A stretch of DNA of 64,000 nt from Aestuariimicrobium soli (GTDB lineage Bacteria > Actinomycetota > Actinomycetes > Propionibacteriales > Propionibacteriaceae), in NCBI RefSeq assembly GCF_051192575.1, contig NZ_JBPJSQ010000006.1:532072-596071 (forward strand). Direction: 5' to 3'. A model generated the notes under the pieces. It did not search any database, had not been told where the DNA came from, and saw only the letters and a program-made list of their open reading frames with translations. Numbering within the stretch: position 1 is the stretch's first letter; each line of letters starts with the position of its first letter. Of this stretch, positions 33,341-42,289 are shown in pieces. The translations under genes and the position numbers were made by a program.

Positions 33341-34534
33341 GTGAGCGAGGAGCGACGCCGAGGCCTGTCCGGCCCCGTGATGCGCGCGGCCAACGAGCGG
33401 CTGGTGCTGCGCGCCCTGCAGGAGAGTTCGCTCTCACGCACCGAGTTGGCACAGCGCCTCGGGCTGAGTCAGATGGCAGTCTCGCGGCTGGTCGTCGGCC
33501 TGGTCGACCGCGGTCTGGTCGAAGAGAGCGACGACGCGCCCGCCACCCGCGGCCCCGGACGACCCCGCCGCATGCTAGCCCTGGGGTCGTCCTGGGTGGG
33601 CGTGGGCGTCGACTGCCGCGTCGACCGCACCGAGGTGGTCGGGGTCGGTCGCGGCGGAAACGTCGTGCATCGCCGCTTGTCAGCCGCCTTGAAGCGACCC
33701 ACCCCGGACGAAGCCGTGACCCAGATCGTCGATGCCGTGCACGAGGTGCAGGCCGCCACCGGTGGCCAGATCGCCGGGGTGGGGGTCGCCATGCCCGCGA
33801 AGGTGCGGCTGGGGCGCATCGTGGTCGGATCGCACCATGTCGACTGGCATGACGTTCCCGTCGCCGACCTGCTGGAACAGCGGCTCGAACTGCCAGCGGT
33901 GGTGCACAACATCGCTTCGTCCGCGGCGCTGGCCAACGCGCGCCAACCGGAAACCGCGGGCACCAGCCGACTGATGCACCTGCAGATCGGCGTCGGTCTC
34001 GGCATGGCGCTCACGCGCGGATTGCACGTCGACGACACCCTCGACGCCGACCGCGGCAGCCCCGGGCACGTGCCGCTGGGTGACCCGAGTCGCCCGTGCC
34101 ACTGCGGTCGTGGCGGCTGCATCGACGCCATGATCGGGTTCGCCGTAGTCGAGCGGGCCGCCACCGAGCAGGGTCTTGGTGCCCCCGCTGGGCCGGATCA
34201 CATGAACACCATCGCCGCCGCGGTCGGCCGCGCGGCCGGGGCCGGTGAACCCTGGGCCGTTTCACTGCTCGAGCGGCTGGCCGACGATCTCGCCGGCATC
34301 GTGGCCGTGTTCACCACTCTGGAGGCACCCGAGGTGCTCACCCTCGGCGGCTACCCCCTGGCGCTGGGGGACGACTTCCTGGCGGAGGTTCGGGTGCGGG
34401 TCGAGGCATTGTCGCGGGAGCCGATGCGGCTGGTGCGGACCTCTCTGGGTGACCGGGCGACGGCGGTTGGCGCGGCGCTCTCGGGGCTCGGGCTGCTGGG
34501 GAATGGGCCGGGGGTGCAGGCTCCGCGCTGGTGA
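33341..34534 (+). CDS. ROK-family transcriptional regulator
   Basis: 397 residues from GTG at 33341, which has GAGG six bases upstream; an in-frame TTG at 33296 is an alternative. An N-terminal winged helix-turn-helix (SRTELAQRLGLSQMAVSRLV) is followed by the ROK sugar-kinase-like fold. The zinc motif CHCGRGGC is intact near residue 265. An ATP-type DxGxT site is not evident, which fits a regulator and not a kinase. It is divergent from the ABC transporter/sulfatase operon, the usual place for its local repressor; the inducer is probably the imported sugar or a derivative. Confidence 0.9.
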   Translation: MSEERRRGLSGPVMRAANERLVLRALQESSLSRTELAQRLGLSQMAVSRLVVGLVDRGLVEESDDAPATRGPGRPRRMLALGSSWVGVGVDCRVDRTEVVGVGRGGNVVHRRLSAALKRPTPDEAVTQIVDAVHEVQAATGGQIAGVGVAMPAKVRLGRIVVGSHHVDWHDVPVADLLEQRLELPAVVHNIASSAALANARQPETAGTSRLMHLQIGVGLGMALTRGLHVDDTLDADRGSPGHVPLGDPSRPCHCGRGGCIDAMIGFAVVERAATEQGLGAPAGPDHMNTIAAAVGRAAGAGEPWAVSLLERLADDLAGIVAVFTTLEAPEVLTLGGYPLALGDDFLAEVRVRVEALSREPMRLVRTSLGDRATAVGAALSGLGLLGNGPGVQAPRW

Positions 34535-34562
34535 TCGGGCCATGACCGCCACAGCTGGGGCC

Positions 34563-34985
34563 TCAGAGGGTGGCGAATCCCAATACCGCGGCCGCGATCG
34601 ACAGCACCAGCAGCACGATGGCGGGGGTCGCGGCTTCCTTGCGGCGGGCGTGGACGACGATCGCGCCGACCATGGTCACCGCGAGCGCCACGGCGGCGAT
34701 CGGGCCGAGCACGGGCGCGATGTTCACCAGCCGGGGCACGATCAGGCCGATGGCGCCCAGGATCTCGGCGATGCCGATCAGCTTCACGGCCAGCGGCGAG
34801 AAGTTCTCGGTCCAGCCCATCCCCTTCTCGGCGAGCTTCTGCTTGGGGGTGGTGGCCTTCATGAAGCCGGCGCCGAGGAAGGCAAAGGCGGCGATTCCGG
34901 CGACGATCCAGTACGCGATGGTCGTGACAATTCTCCTTGGGGCTCCCGAGTGCACCTGAAACTTCGAGTACGGCCTGCTCGGCAT
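34563..34985 (-). CDS. DoxX-family membrane protein, start uncertain
   Basis: The conserved part begins TTIAYWIVAGIAAFAFLGAG and has four membrane helices, with the family's KATTPKQKL loop. The start is odd. A strong AAGGAG (34933-34938 on the minus strand) is four bases before an in-frame GTC codon, which is not an initiator, so the original GTG start may have mutated. In-frame ATG at 34985 and GTG at 34994 add about 20 residues that do not look like the family. It is divergent from a decayed MarR gene, the usual regulator position. Confidence 0.7.
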   Translation of the reverse strand: MPSRPYSKFQVHSGAPRRIVTTIAYWIVAGIAAFAFLGAGFMKATTPKQKLAEKGMGWTENFSPLAVKLIGIAEILGAIGLIVPRLVNIAPVLGPIAAVALAVTMVGAIVVHARRKEAATPAIVLLVLSIAAAVLGFATL

Positions 34986-35200
34986 GCTGCGCACGGCCCC
35001 GGGCCGTTCGCTGCGGTCGGGGAGAGTTGGCGTCCGCGTTGCGGGCCCCGGCTCCGAGGGTGTCGAAGGCCATCGGACGACTCGAGGCCCGCGGCCTGGT
35101 GAGGCGGATCACCTGCCCCGGCGACGGCCGGGCCATCCAGGTGCACCTGACCAGCGAAGGAGCTCGGGTGTGGGCGAGGGCGACAGGTCCGCACGTGGAG
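34963..35200 (+). pseudogene. Decayed MarR-family regulator
   Basis: One frame gives FEYGLLGMLRTAPGRSLRSG and the next frame continues GELASALRAPAPRVSKAIGR, LEARGLVRRITCPGDGRAIQ and VHLTSEGARVW, the helix-turn-helix and wing of a MarR protein. A frameshift near 35025 separates the two parts. The first helices and the C-terminal dimer helix are missing, and a stem-loop follows at once. Confidence 0.7.
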
Positions 35201-35207
35201 CTCCGCC

Positions 35208-35249
35208 TGTGCTCAGAACTCCACCGGAGACCGTGGAGTTCTGAGCACA
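35208..35249. terminator. Stem-loop with 17-base perfect arms
   Basis: Arms 35208-35224 and 35233-35249 are perfect inverted repeats around an eight-base loop. It lies between the MarR remnant and the end of the SIMPL-domain gene. Confidence 0.75.
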
Positions 35250-35276
35250 CGCGGGTGTTATGCGCGAAAGAGCGAG

Positions 35277-35945
35277 TCAGTCGCCGATCTGGAAGCGCGC
35301 ATCGACCGACGCCTCCACCGAGACGTCCTCGGGCACCAGCTGCAGGTTCGAGCCTCCCCCGCCCGCGGCACCCCGCGAATACGCCATCGCCTGCGCCATC
35401 TGCGGTTGCAGCCCCTGGTCGAGCATGCCCGAATCAGCAATCTGCACCACCCTCACCGACCCGAGCTCGAGGGCATCGGCGTACTCCTGCGCCTTGTCAC
35501 GGGCCTGTCGCACCGCCTGCGCCCGCACCTCGCGCACGAGCTCGAGCCTGGCCTTCTCGGTGAGCGCCCAGTCGATGTCATCGACGGTCACCCCCTTGAT
35601 CTCGACCGCCTGCGCGAGCCACGCGCTCAGGGCATCGAAGTCGGAGAACTTCGCGCTGACCTTCTGGCCCGCGTGGTGCACGAGCGCCAACTGCTTGCCG
35701 TCCTTGTTCCACGGCCGGTTCGCCCAGGTGCGCACTCGTCCGGTCGAGAACCAGGTCACGGGCCCCGCCGTGGGGTTGTGCAGGGCCCGGATGCTGGCCA
35801 GCAGGCGTTCACCCGAGGCGGCCACCCCGCGGAAGACCGACGACGGATCGGAACCCTCGAGGGCGACCGACACCGACACGGTGGCGCGCTCGGGCTGGCG
35901 GTGGGCGACGAACTCGCCCCGCACGGTGATGGTGATGGCGGTCAT
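35277..35945 (-). CDS. SIMPL-domain (DUF541) protein
   Basis: 222 residues from ATG at 35945. The start ITITVRGEFVAHRQPERATV and the tail VPEDVSVEASVDARFQ are the diagnostic ends of the DUF541/SIMPL fold. Most family members are exported, but no signal peptide is seen here, so this one is probably cytoplasmic. The function of the family is poorly known (oxidative stress and signalling are proposed). It follows the TetR gene by 37 bases in the same direction and may share its transcript. Confidence 0.83.
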   Translation of the reverse strand: MTAITITVRGEFVAHRQPERATVSVSVALEGSDPSSVFRGVAASGERLLASIRALHNPTAGPVTWFSTGRVRTWANRPWNKDGKQLALVHHAGQKVSAKFSDFDALSAWLAQAVEIKGVTVDDIDWALTEKARLELVREVRAQAVRQARDKAQEYADALELGSVRVVQIADSGMLDQGLQPQMAQAMAYSRGAAGGGGSNLQLVPEDVSVEASVDARFQIGD

Positions 35946-35982
35946 GGCGACTCCCTCGACGGTCCGGCTGTCAGTGCCGAGC

Positions 35983-36555
35983 CTAGCCAGTCCCCTGTTC
36001 ATGCGAAGGCACCGTCGATCCGAGGGCACCGCGGACGACCGCCTCGATCAACGGGCGCACCTCCTCATCGTCGTGGCGGGCGATGCGATGCAGAATCACC
36101 CCTTCCGCGCAGGCCATCAGCGCCACGGTGGTCGTCCGCGGGTCACGCGCACCGAGCCCGGCCACCTGCGGCTCGAGCATGGCGGCCATCTGCTCACGGC
36201 CGCGCCACAGGGTCGTCCGCAACCCCTCGTGATGGCTAGATTCCAAGAAAAGGACGAGCCTCGCGGCGGTCATCGTCCGGTTGGTGCGGGTGGTCAGGTC
36301 GATCAGCCGCACGATCAGGTCGATGAGGGCCTCGGCCGAGGTGACTTCCACGGCGCCGAACCCCTGCACCTCGCGCTCGACGATGCGCTCGGAGGCGCCG
36401 ACGAGCAGGGCATCGCGGGTGCGGAAGTAGTTCGAGGTGCTGCCCGGGGGCAGGTCGGCACGCCGGTCGACGCCGCGATGGGTGAGCGCCTTGAGGCCGC
36501 GCGTGCCCAGCAGGTCGATGGCGGCGTCGAGGGCTCGTTCGCGCTGGCTGGGCAT
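35983..36555 (-). CDS. TetR-family regulator
   Basis: 190 residues from ATG at 36555. The N-terminal helix-turn-helix is RERALDAAIDLLGTRGLKAL followed by STSNYFRTRDALL, and the rest is an all-helical ligand domain. It is divergent from the SDR gene. Two matched palindromes in the shared gap are the likely operators, giving autoregulation and control of the SDR gene. Confidence 0.88.
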   Translation of the reverse strand: MPSQRERALDAAIDLLGTRGLKALTHRGVDRRADLPPGSTSNYFRTRDALLVGASERIVEREVQGFGAVEVTSAEALIDLIVRLIDLTTRTNRTMTAARLVLFLESSHHEGLRTTLWRGREQMAAMLEPQVAGLGARDPRTTTVALMACAEGVILHRIARHDDEEVRPLIEAVVRGALGSTVPSHEQGTG

Positions 36556-36560
36556 GCGCT

Positions 36561-36601
36561 CACTATAGAAGTAGTGACAGGCGAACACTACGGGCGTAGT
36601 G
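36561..36601. promoter_or_regulatory. Paired operators for the TetR regulator
   Basis: Two copies of CACTA-N6-TAGTG are present at 36561-36576 and 36586-36601, with centres 25 bases apart, between the divergent TetR and SDR genes. The palindromic repetition supports two dimers binding on nearly the same face. Confidence 0.7.
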
Positions 36602-36643
36602 TGTCACCACTGTCAGCGGCCAGTGCCCGCGAGAAGGAGCATC

Positions 36644-37471
36644 ATGCCCACCGCACTCATCACCGGCTCCCGACGCGGCATCGGCGCGGCCACCGCCCTG
36701 CGCTTGGCCCGCGCCGGGTGGGACGTGTACGCCGGAGCCCGTGAGGCCACGCAGGCCGCCCACCTGGCCGAGCAGCACCCCCGCATCACCCCCATCGACC
36801 TCGACATCACCAACCCCGACCACCTCGCCGCCCTCGACGACCGGCTGCCCGAACGCCTCGACGCCGTCGTCAACAACGCGGCCATCGGCGTGCTGGGGCC
36901 GCTCGAGGGCGTCACCGTCGACGACCTGCGGCGCTCGTTCGAGGTCAACGTCGTCGGGCAGTTGGCGGTCACCCAGGCGGTGCTGCCGAGACTGCGCCGC
37001 TCGCGTGGGCGCATCGTCTTCGTCTCGTCGACCGGCGGGCGCACCCCGGTCGCCCTCGAGGGGGCCTACTGCTCGTCCAAATGCGCCCTCGAGGGCATGG
37101 CCGACGTGCTGCGGGTGGAGCTTCGTCCGTGGCAGATCAAGGTCAGCGTGATCGAGCCCGGGCCGACCAACACCGAGACCTGGCAAGGGGTTCCGCAGCA
37201 GCTCGACCAGATGGAGGCGGAGCTGCAGCCCGAGCACCGACTGCTCTACGAGCCCCATCTGGCGGGGTTGCAGCGCATGATTCGCACCCTCGCACCGCGG
37301 GCGGTCGACCCCGACCTGGTGGCCCGCTACGTGGAGCGCGCCCTCACCGATCGTCGCCCCCGCGCCCGCTACGCCGCCGGCGCCCAGGCGGCGGCGATGA
37401 TGGCGCTCGGCGCCGCCCTGCCGACCCCGGTCGGGGACGCCCTCGCTGCGCGTCTGGGCGGGTGGAAGTGA
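36644..37471 (+). CDS. Short-chain dehydrogenase/reductase
   Basis: 275 residues from ATG at 36644, with GAAGGAG upstream. The NAD(P)-binding site is TGSRRGIGAA, the NNAA motif appears as VVNNAAIG, and the catalytic Ser-Tyr-Lys are in FVSSTGG and AYCSSKCALEG. EPGPTNTETW follows. The substrate is unknown. The divergent TetR gene with its paired operators suggests induction by a small molecule that may be the substrate. Confidence 0.9.
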   Translation: MPTALITGSRRGIGAATALRLARAGWDVYAGAREATQAAHLAEQHPRITPIDLDITNPDHLAALDDRLPERLDAVVNNAAIGVLGPLEGVTVDDLRRSFEVNVVGQLAVTQAVLPRLRRSRGRIVFVSSTGGRTPVALEGAYCSSKCALEGMADVLRVELRPWQIKVSVIEPGPTNTETWQGVPQQLDQMEAELQPEHRLLYEPHLAGLQRMIRTLAPRAVDPDLVARYVERALTDRRPRARYAAGAQAAAMMALGAALPTPVGDALAARLGGWK

Positions 37472-37497
37472 GCCGCCGCCACCCTCGACAATGAAGC

Positions 37498-38928
37498 ATG
37501 CAGCCGCACGCTCCCGATCGACTCGGACGATCCGCCCTGCCCAGCTCGGCCCTGCTCGGCGCCTCCGCCGGGGCCGGCACCGGGATCGTCCATCTGGGGC
37601 TCGGGCAGTTCCATCGCGCCCACCAGGCCGTGGCCACCGCACTGGCGCTCGCCGGAGCCGGTGACGACGACTGGGGCATCGTGGGCGTGGCGCACCGATC
37701 GCCGACCGTCGCGCGGGCGCTGGCGGAGCAGGACCACCTCTACTCGGTGCTCACCCTCGACCCCGAGGACGAGCGGGCCGACGTGGTCGACGTGCACCGC
37801 GAGGCCCTGGTCGCGGCCCTCGACCCCGAGGCCGTGATCGCCCGCATCGCCGACCCGCGTCACCGGGTCGTCAGCCTGACCATCACCGAGTCGGGCTACC
37901 TCGCCGATCCGCAGTCGGATCCCACCTGCATGATCGGACTGCTCGCCCAGGGGCTCGCCCGCCGCGCCGCCAGCCAGGCACCCCTGGCCGTGGTCAGCTG
38001 CGACAACGTCTCGTCGAACGGCACCACCACCCGCGCGGCCGTGATCGGCTGGCTCGAACGCTCGGGGGTGGCGTCGTCCGTCATCGATGAGGTCGTCGCG
38101 CACACCACGTTCCCGAACACGATGGTCGACCGCATCGTGCCCGGCACCACCGACCGCACGCGCGCCAGAGTCGCCGAGCTGCTGGGGGTGGACGATCGCG
38201 TGCCGGTGCCGGCCGAGCGCTTCTCGATGTGGGTGCTCGAGGACTCCTTCCCCGCCGGGCGTCCGCACTGGGAGGCGGCAGGGGCGGTGTTCTCGTCCGA
38301 GGTCGACCGCTTCGAAGACCTCAAACTGCTGGTGCTGAACGGCATGCACTCCCTGATCAGCTACACCGGGGCGCTGGCGGGCGCGGTGACGATTCCCGAG
38401 GCGTGGGCGCTCGACTGGGTCAAGGCCGCCGTGCACGCCGCCATCGAGCGCGAATGCCGGCCCGTGCTCACCGCCCCCACCGGGTTCGACGTCGACGCCT
38501 GGGTGGCGCAGCTGCACCGCCGCTGGCAGAACACCACCCTCGGCGACCGCATCGCCCGGGTGGGCAGCGACGGGTCGTCCAAACTGCCGCAACGCCTTCC
38601 CCGACCCGCCCTCGGCGCGCTCGCCCGTGACGAGGTTCCGCACCTGGCGGCCCTCACCACCGCCGCCTGGATCTGCTGCATCGCCCCGCCCGAGGGGTTC
38701 GCGCCCGGGCCCGTGGCCGACCAGATGGACGAACCCCTCCGCGCGAGGTTGGTCGAACTCACCCGCGGTCTGAGCGGGCTCGAGCGCGTCCGCGGAGTGG
38801 TCGGCGCGGTGCTGCCCGGTCTGGTCGACCACGATGCCTTCGTCAGCCGGGTCGCCGAGCTGGTCGAGGTGATCACTCGCGCGGGCATCGCGGCGGCCGC
38901 CACCCACGCCGTCGAGGAGCACGCATGA
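37498..38928 (+). CDS. Mannitol dehydrogenase-family oxidoreductase (mannitol, mannonate or fructuronate)
   Basis: 476 residues. The family signs are IVHLGLGQFHRAHQA near residue 27 for NAD binding, VSCDNVSSNG near 170, and the catalytic helix LKLLVLNGMHSLISY with Lys-x-x-x-x-Asn-x-x-His near 280. Such enzymes reduce fructuronate or tagaturonate, or oxidise mannitol; the sequence alone does not choose. It overlaps the alcohol dehydrogenase gene by four bases (ATGA), so the two act together, most likely in sugar-acid or polyol catabolism. Confidence 0.88.
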   Translation: MQPHAPDRLGRSALPSSALLGASAGAGTGIVHLGLGQFHRAHQAVATALALAGAGDDDWGIVGVAHRSPTVARALAEQDHLYSVLTLDPEDERADVVDVHREALVAALDPEAVIARIADPRHRVVSLTITESGYLADPQSDPTCMIGLLAQGLARRAASQAPLAVVSCDNVSSNGTTTRAAVIGWLERSGVASSVIDEVVAHTTFPNTMVDRIVPGTTDRTRARVAELLGVDDRVPVPAERFSMWVLEDSFPAGRPHWEAAGAVFSSEVDRFEDLKLLVLNGMHSLISYTGALAGAVTIPEAWALDWVKAAVHAAIERECRPVLTAPTGFDVDAWVAQLHRRWQNTTLGDRIARVGSDGSSKLPQRLPRPALGALARDEVPHLAALTTAAWICCIAPPEGFAPGPVADQMDEPLRARLVELTRGLSGLERVRGVVGAVLPGLVDHDAFVSRVAELVEVITRAGIAAAATHAVEEHA

Positions 38929-39938
38929 AGGCCGTTCGCATCTGGGGGGCCGGCGACCTGCGCGTCGACGACCTGCCCACCCCCGAACCGGACGAGCACC
39001 AGCTGCGCCTGCGGATCAGCCACGTCGGCATCTGCGGGTCGGACCTGCACTACTTCCAGCACGGTGCCAACGGAGATTTCGTGGTGCGCGAACCCCTCAT
39101 TCCCGGGCACGAGCTGGCAGGCGTCGTCGACCTCGACACCACCGGGGCGCTGGCGGAAGGGACCCCGGTGACCGTGCATCCCGCCCGCTTCGGCGAGCCG
39201 GTTGTCGGAATCGAGCGGCGACCACACCTGTGGCCGGGCGGCAGTTACCTCGGCAGCGCGGCGACCCGGCCGCACACGCAGGGCGCGATGGCCGAGTTCC
39301 TGGTGGTGGAACGCGCCATGGTGCGCGTGCTGCCGGACGAGCTGCCGCTCGACCGCGCGGCCCTGGCCGAACCGCTGGCGGTGGCGCTGCACGCGGTGGG
39401 GCAGGCAGGGCGCCCTGCGGTGGAAGGGGCGAACGCCCTGGTCATCGGCTGCGGACCGATCGGGCTGCTGCAGATCGCCGCCCTGCGCGCGAGTGGGGTG
39501 GCGACGGTGGCGGCGTCCGACCTGGCGAGCGGGGCTCTTCGGCGGGCGGGTGATCTGGGCGCCGATCGTCTGGTGCCGGTCGGGGTCGACGACCTGCCCG
39601 AGGGCGCTTTCGACGTGGTCTTCGAGTGTTCGGGAGCGGCCGCCGGGGTGAACAGTGCCTGGCGGGCGGTGCGTCGGGGCGGCACGGTGGTACAGGTCGG
39701 CATGATCGCCGCCGGGCCCCAACCGCTCGAGCTGTCGCGGCTCATCTCGAAGGAGGTCACGGTGCACACGAGCTTCCGGTTCGCCGACGAGATCGACGCG
39801 GCGGTGGCCCTGCTGGCGGGCACCCCGGGGATCCGGGGCGTGATCACCCACACCTTCGGGCTGCACGAGGTGGAGCGCGCCTTCGCGGTGGCCGGTGATT
39901 CGGAGGCCTCGGGGAAGGTGCTCGTCCGCCTGGGCTGA
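38925..39938 (+). CDS. Zinc-type alcohol dehydrogenase, L-idonate dehydrogenase-like, no structural zinc site
   Basis: 337 residues of the medium-chain dehydrogenase family. Catalytic zinc ligands are seen in GICGSDLHYF (Cys) and PGHELAG (His, Glu). NAD binding uses VIGCGPIGLLQ. GSAATRPHTQGAMAEF near residue 110 is typical of L-idonate 5-dehydrogenase. The lobe that normally has four cysteines for structural zinc reads VHPARFGEPVVGIERRPHLW and has none. Translation is coupled to the preceding mannitol-dehydrogenase-type gene. Idonate-to-ketogluconate oxidation is the likely direction, but related polyols are possible. Confidence 0.83.
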   Translation: MKAVRIWGAGDLRVDDLPTPEPDEHQLRLRISHVGICGSDLHYFQHGANGDFVVREPLIPGHELAGVVDLDTTGALAEGTPVTVHPARFGEPVVGIERRPHLWPGGSYLGSAATRPHTQGAMAEFLVVERAMVRVLPDELPLDRAALAEPLAVALHAVGQAGRPAVEGANALVIGCGPIGLLQIAALRASGVATVAASDLASGALRRAGDLGADRLVPVGVDDLPEGAFDVVFECSGAAAGVNSAWRAVRRGGTVVQVGMIAAGPQPLELSRLISKEVTVHTSFRFADEIDAAVALLAGTPGIRGVITHTFGLHEVERAFAVAGDSEASGKVLVRLG

Positions 39939-39968
39939 GCCGGGTCGCTGACCGGTGCGACGCAACGG

Positions 39969-40048
39969 GTGTGTGAATCGCGCACCCGAACGCGGGTTCG
40001 CCGCTCAGCTGGGGAACGAACCCCGTTTCAGGTGCTCATTTCCCACAC
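39969..40048. terminator. Long stem-loop, same family as the one at 56447
   Basis: Arms 39969-40000 and 40017-40048 match at 24 of 32 positions. The left arm matches the left arm at 56447 at 27 of 32 positions. It lies between the convergent alcohol dehydrogenase and PH-like genes. Confidence 0.7.
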
Positions 40049-40092
40049 TTTTCGCCGCGGCGGCCGGGGCTCGAGTGGGCGAGGAGGGGGCG

Positions 40093-40635
40093 TCAGCCGA
40101 GGCGCACCTGGCCGCGGGAGTGGTGGGCGATGGCCGCCAGCACCACGTCGAGGCCTGGCTCGATGCCGACGGATCCGAGTTGCACCCCGCTCTTGACCAG
40201 CTTCCGCCAGATCCTCGCCTCCGCCTCGACGCCGCCCTGACCCGGGGTGGCGCCTGGACGGATGTGCACCTTCATCACCTGCTGCCCGAAGATCGTGGTG
40301 ACCCTCTCGACGCGGTCGACCGCCGGCCACGGCAGCCTGATCTGACCCGCGGTCGACTGGAACTCCAGACCGGTGTCATCGACCACCAGGGGTCGTCCGA
40401 TGGCCAGCCGCGCACCCCAGTACCAGCAGTAGTAGGCCAGCTGGAACACGGAGTTGACGAGCAGCAACACGAACACCCAGGCGGCCGCGTGCACCACCTT
40501 GGGCGCGAGCATCAGGATCGCGAGCATCGCCGCAAGGCAGATGGCCGCCATCGAGGCATGCACGGTCGTCAGCAACCGGAACCGGCGGCGGAGCGGCGGG
40601 TAGACGGAGCGGACGATCAGCTGCTGCGGGGGCAT
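40093..40635 (-). CDS. Small membrane protein with PH-like domain
   Basis: 180 residues from ATG at 40635. Two membrane helices (near residues 22-45 and 48-72) are followed by a beta-rich region (VVDDTGLEFQSTAGQIRLPW and VERVTTIFGQQVMKVHIRPG) of the bacterial PH/YcxB type. No partner is evident. It is divergent from the lipoprotein sugar dehydrogenase gene. Confidence 0.65.
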   Translation of the reverse strand: MPPQQLIVRSVYPPLRRRFRLLTTVHASMAAICLAAMLAILMLAPKVVHAAAWVFVLLLVNSVFQLAYYCWYWGARLAIGRPLVVDDTGLEFQSTAGQIRLPWPAVDRVERVTTIFGQQVMKVHIRPGATPGQGGVEAEARIWRKLVKSGVQLGSVGIEPGLDVVLAAIAHHSRGQVRLG

Positions 40636-40718
40636 GCGGCTAGCCTGCCAGCCCCTGGGTGCACAGTCCCTGGGTGCACGGTCCGCCACGTAGGCTCGTG
40701 CCAAGCACAGGAGGCCCC

Positions 40719-41873
40719 GTGACCCGACTTCGCACCCTCGCCCTCGCCGGTCTGCTCGCCAGCACCGCCGGACTCGCGGCCTGCACGAACGAGCCGGCAC
40801 CCACGGAACCCGTCTCGACTTCGGCCCCCCGCCCCGGCGACATCTCCACCCCGCCCCCGAGCACGTCCATCGGACCCACTCCCACGACCCCCACCGGCAG
40901 CGGGACGCCCACCACCAGCCAGCCCACGTCGACCACGCCTTCGGTGGTCACCCAGAACCTGCAGGCACCCTGGTCGATCGTCTTCCACGGCCAGACGGCG
41001 CTCATCAGCGAGCGAGACTCCGGGCGCATTCTCGAGTTGGCCAGCGACGGCACCACCCGCGCGATCGGCACCATCGCCGGGGTCGTCCACGAGGGCGAGG
41101 GAGGACTGTTGGGCCTTGCCGTCCGCGATGCACAGCTCTACGCCTACCTCACGACGGCCAGCGACAACCGCATCGTCCGACTGCCGCTGACCGGCGAGCC
41201 CGGCTCGCTCGCTCTCGGCTCCCCCACCGCCATCCTGACGGGCATCCCGAAGGGGTTCACCCACAACGGCGGCCGGATCTCGTTCGGGCCCGACGGCATG
41301 CTCTACGCCACCACGGGCGATGCCGGCGATCGTCCGAACGCCCAGGACCGCGGCTCGCTCGCTGGCAAGATCCTGCGCCTGAGCCCCGACGGCGCGGTGC
41401 CCGCCGGCAACCCGTTCGGCACGCTCGTGTGGAGTTACGGCCACCGCAACCCGCAGGGCCTCGCCTGGGCTCCCGACGGCACCATGTATGCCGCGGAGTT
41501 CGGGCAGAACACCTGGGACGAACTCAACGTCATCCGCCCCGGCGGCAACTACGGCTGGCCGACCATCGAGGGCAAGGCCGGTCGCGAGGGCTTCATCGAC
41601 CCGGTGCAGCAGTGGTCCCCGGACGACGCCAGCCCCAGCGGCATCGCCATCGCCGGCGACGCCATCTGGATCGCCAACCTCAAGGGCGAGCGGTTGCGGC
41701 GAGTGCCCTTGTCAGAAACCGGTTCCTCGTCCGAGCAGCTCACCGATCGGGGCCGCCTGCGCGACGTCGCCGTGGCACCCGACGGAGCGCTGTGGGTGCT
41801 CACCAACAACACCGACGGACGAGGCACACCTCGCGACGGCGACGACCACGTCGTGAGCGTGCCGGTCGCGTGA
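40719..41873 (+). CDS. PQQ-type soluble sugar dehydrogenase, lipoprotein
   Basis: 384 residues from GTG at 40719, six bases after AGGAGG. The lipobox LAAC near residue 22 anchors it outside the membrane, followed by a Thr/Pro/Ser spacer to about residue 75. The six-bladed propeller has the conserved GEGGLLGLAV, RISFGPDGMLYATTGDAG and WSYGHRNPQGLAW motifs of aldose sugar dehydrogenases. It would oxidise aldoses to lactones, if PQQ is supplied. The stop overlaps the barstar-like gene start. Confidence 0.88.
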   Translation: MTRLRTLALAGLLASTAGLAACTNEPAPTEPVSTSAPRPGDISTPPPSTSIGPTPTTPTGSGTPTTSQPTSTTPSVVTQNLQAPWSIVFHGQTALISERDSGRILELASDGTTRAIGTIAGVVHEGEGGLLGLAVRDAQLYAYLTTASDNRIVRLPLTGEPGSLALGSPTAILTGIPKGFTHNGGRISFGPDGMLYATTGDAGDRPNAQDRGSLAGKILRLSPDGAVPAGNPFGTLVWSYGHRNPQGLAWAPDGTMYAAEFGQNTWDELNVIRPGGNYGWPTIEGKAGREGFIDPVQQWSPDDASPSGIAIAGDAIWIANLKGERLRRVPLSETGSSSEQLTDRGRLRDVAVAPDGALWVLTNNTDGRGTPRDGDDHVVSVPVA

Positions 41874-42277
41874 TCACCGTCACCCTCGAGGGTTCCCGGA
41901 TCACCGACCTCGCCGGTCTGTATGCCGAAGTCAACGCCCAGTTCATGGCGGAGGAATCGTGGCAGCTCGGGCCCAGTCTCGACGCCCTCAACGACCTGCT
42001 CCACGGAGGCATCGGCCTGATGGCCGCCCATCCGGACGAAACGCTGCGGGTGGTCTGGCACGAGCACGCGACCAGCCGTGCGGCCCTGGGGTTCGAGGAC
42101 ACGCGTGACTGGTACCGGGAGAAGCTGGCTCGTCCGGGGTTCAACCGAGGCGTCATCGAGGAACGGCTGGCCGAGCTCGAGGCCGGCACCGGGCCCACCT
42201 ACTTCGACCTGGTGCTGCAGGTCTTCGCCGACCATGCACCCGAGCGGGGTGGGCGGGTCGAGCTCGTGCTCGACTGA
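41870..42277 (+). CDS. Barstar-family protein
   Basis: 135 residues from GTG at 41870, overlapping the previous stop by GTGA. The sequence VTLEGSRITDLAGLYAEVNA, LGPSLDALNDLLHGG and a C-terminal strand RVELVLD follows the barstar fold, a tight inhibitor of barnase-type RNases. No barnase-type gene is adjacent, so it may be an orphan inhibitor or have another role. An upstream frame into the sugar dehydrogenase gene is rejected. Confidence 0.75.
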   Translation: MITVTLEGSRITDLAGLYAEVNAQFMAEESWQLGPSLDALNDLLHGGIGLMAAHPDETLRVVWHEHATSRAALGFEDTRDWYREKLARPGFNRGVIEERLAELEAGTGPTYFDLVLQVFADHAPERGGRVELVLD

Positions 42278-42289
42278 CGTGGCCGGCGC

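Noticed and set aside
36563..37642. 359-codon frame antisense to the SDR gene
   Set aside because: It covers the operators and the SDR gene and has no recognisable domain.
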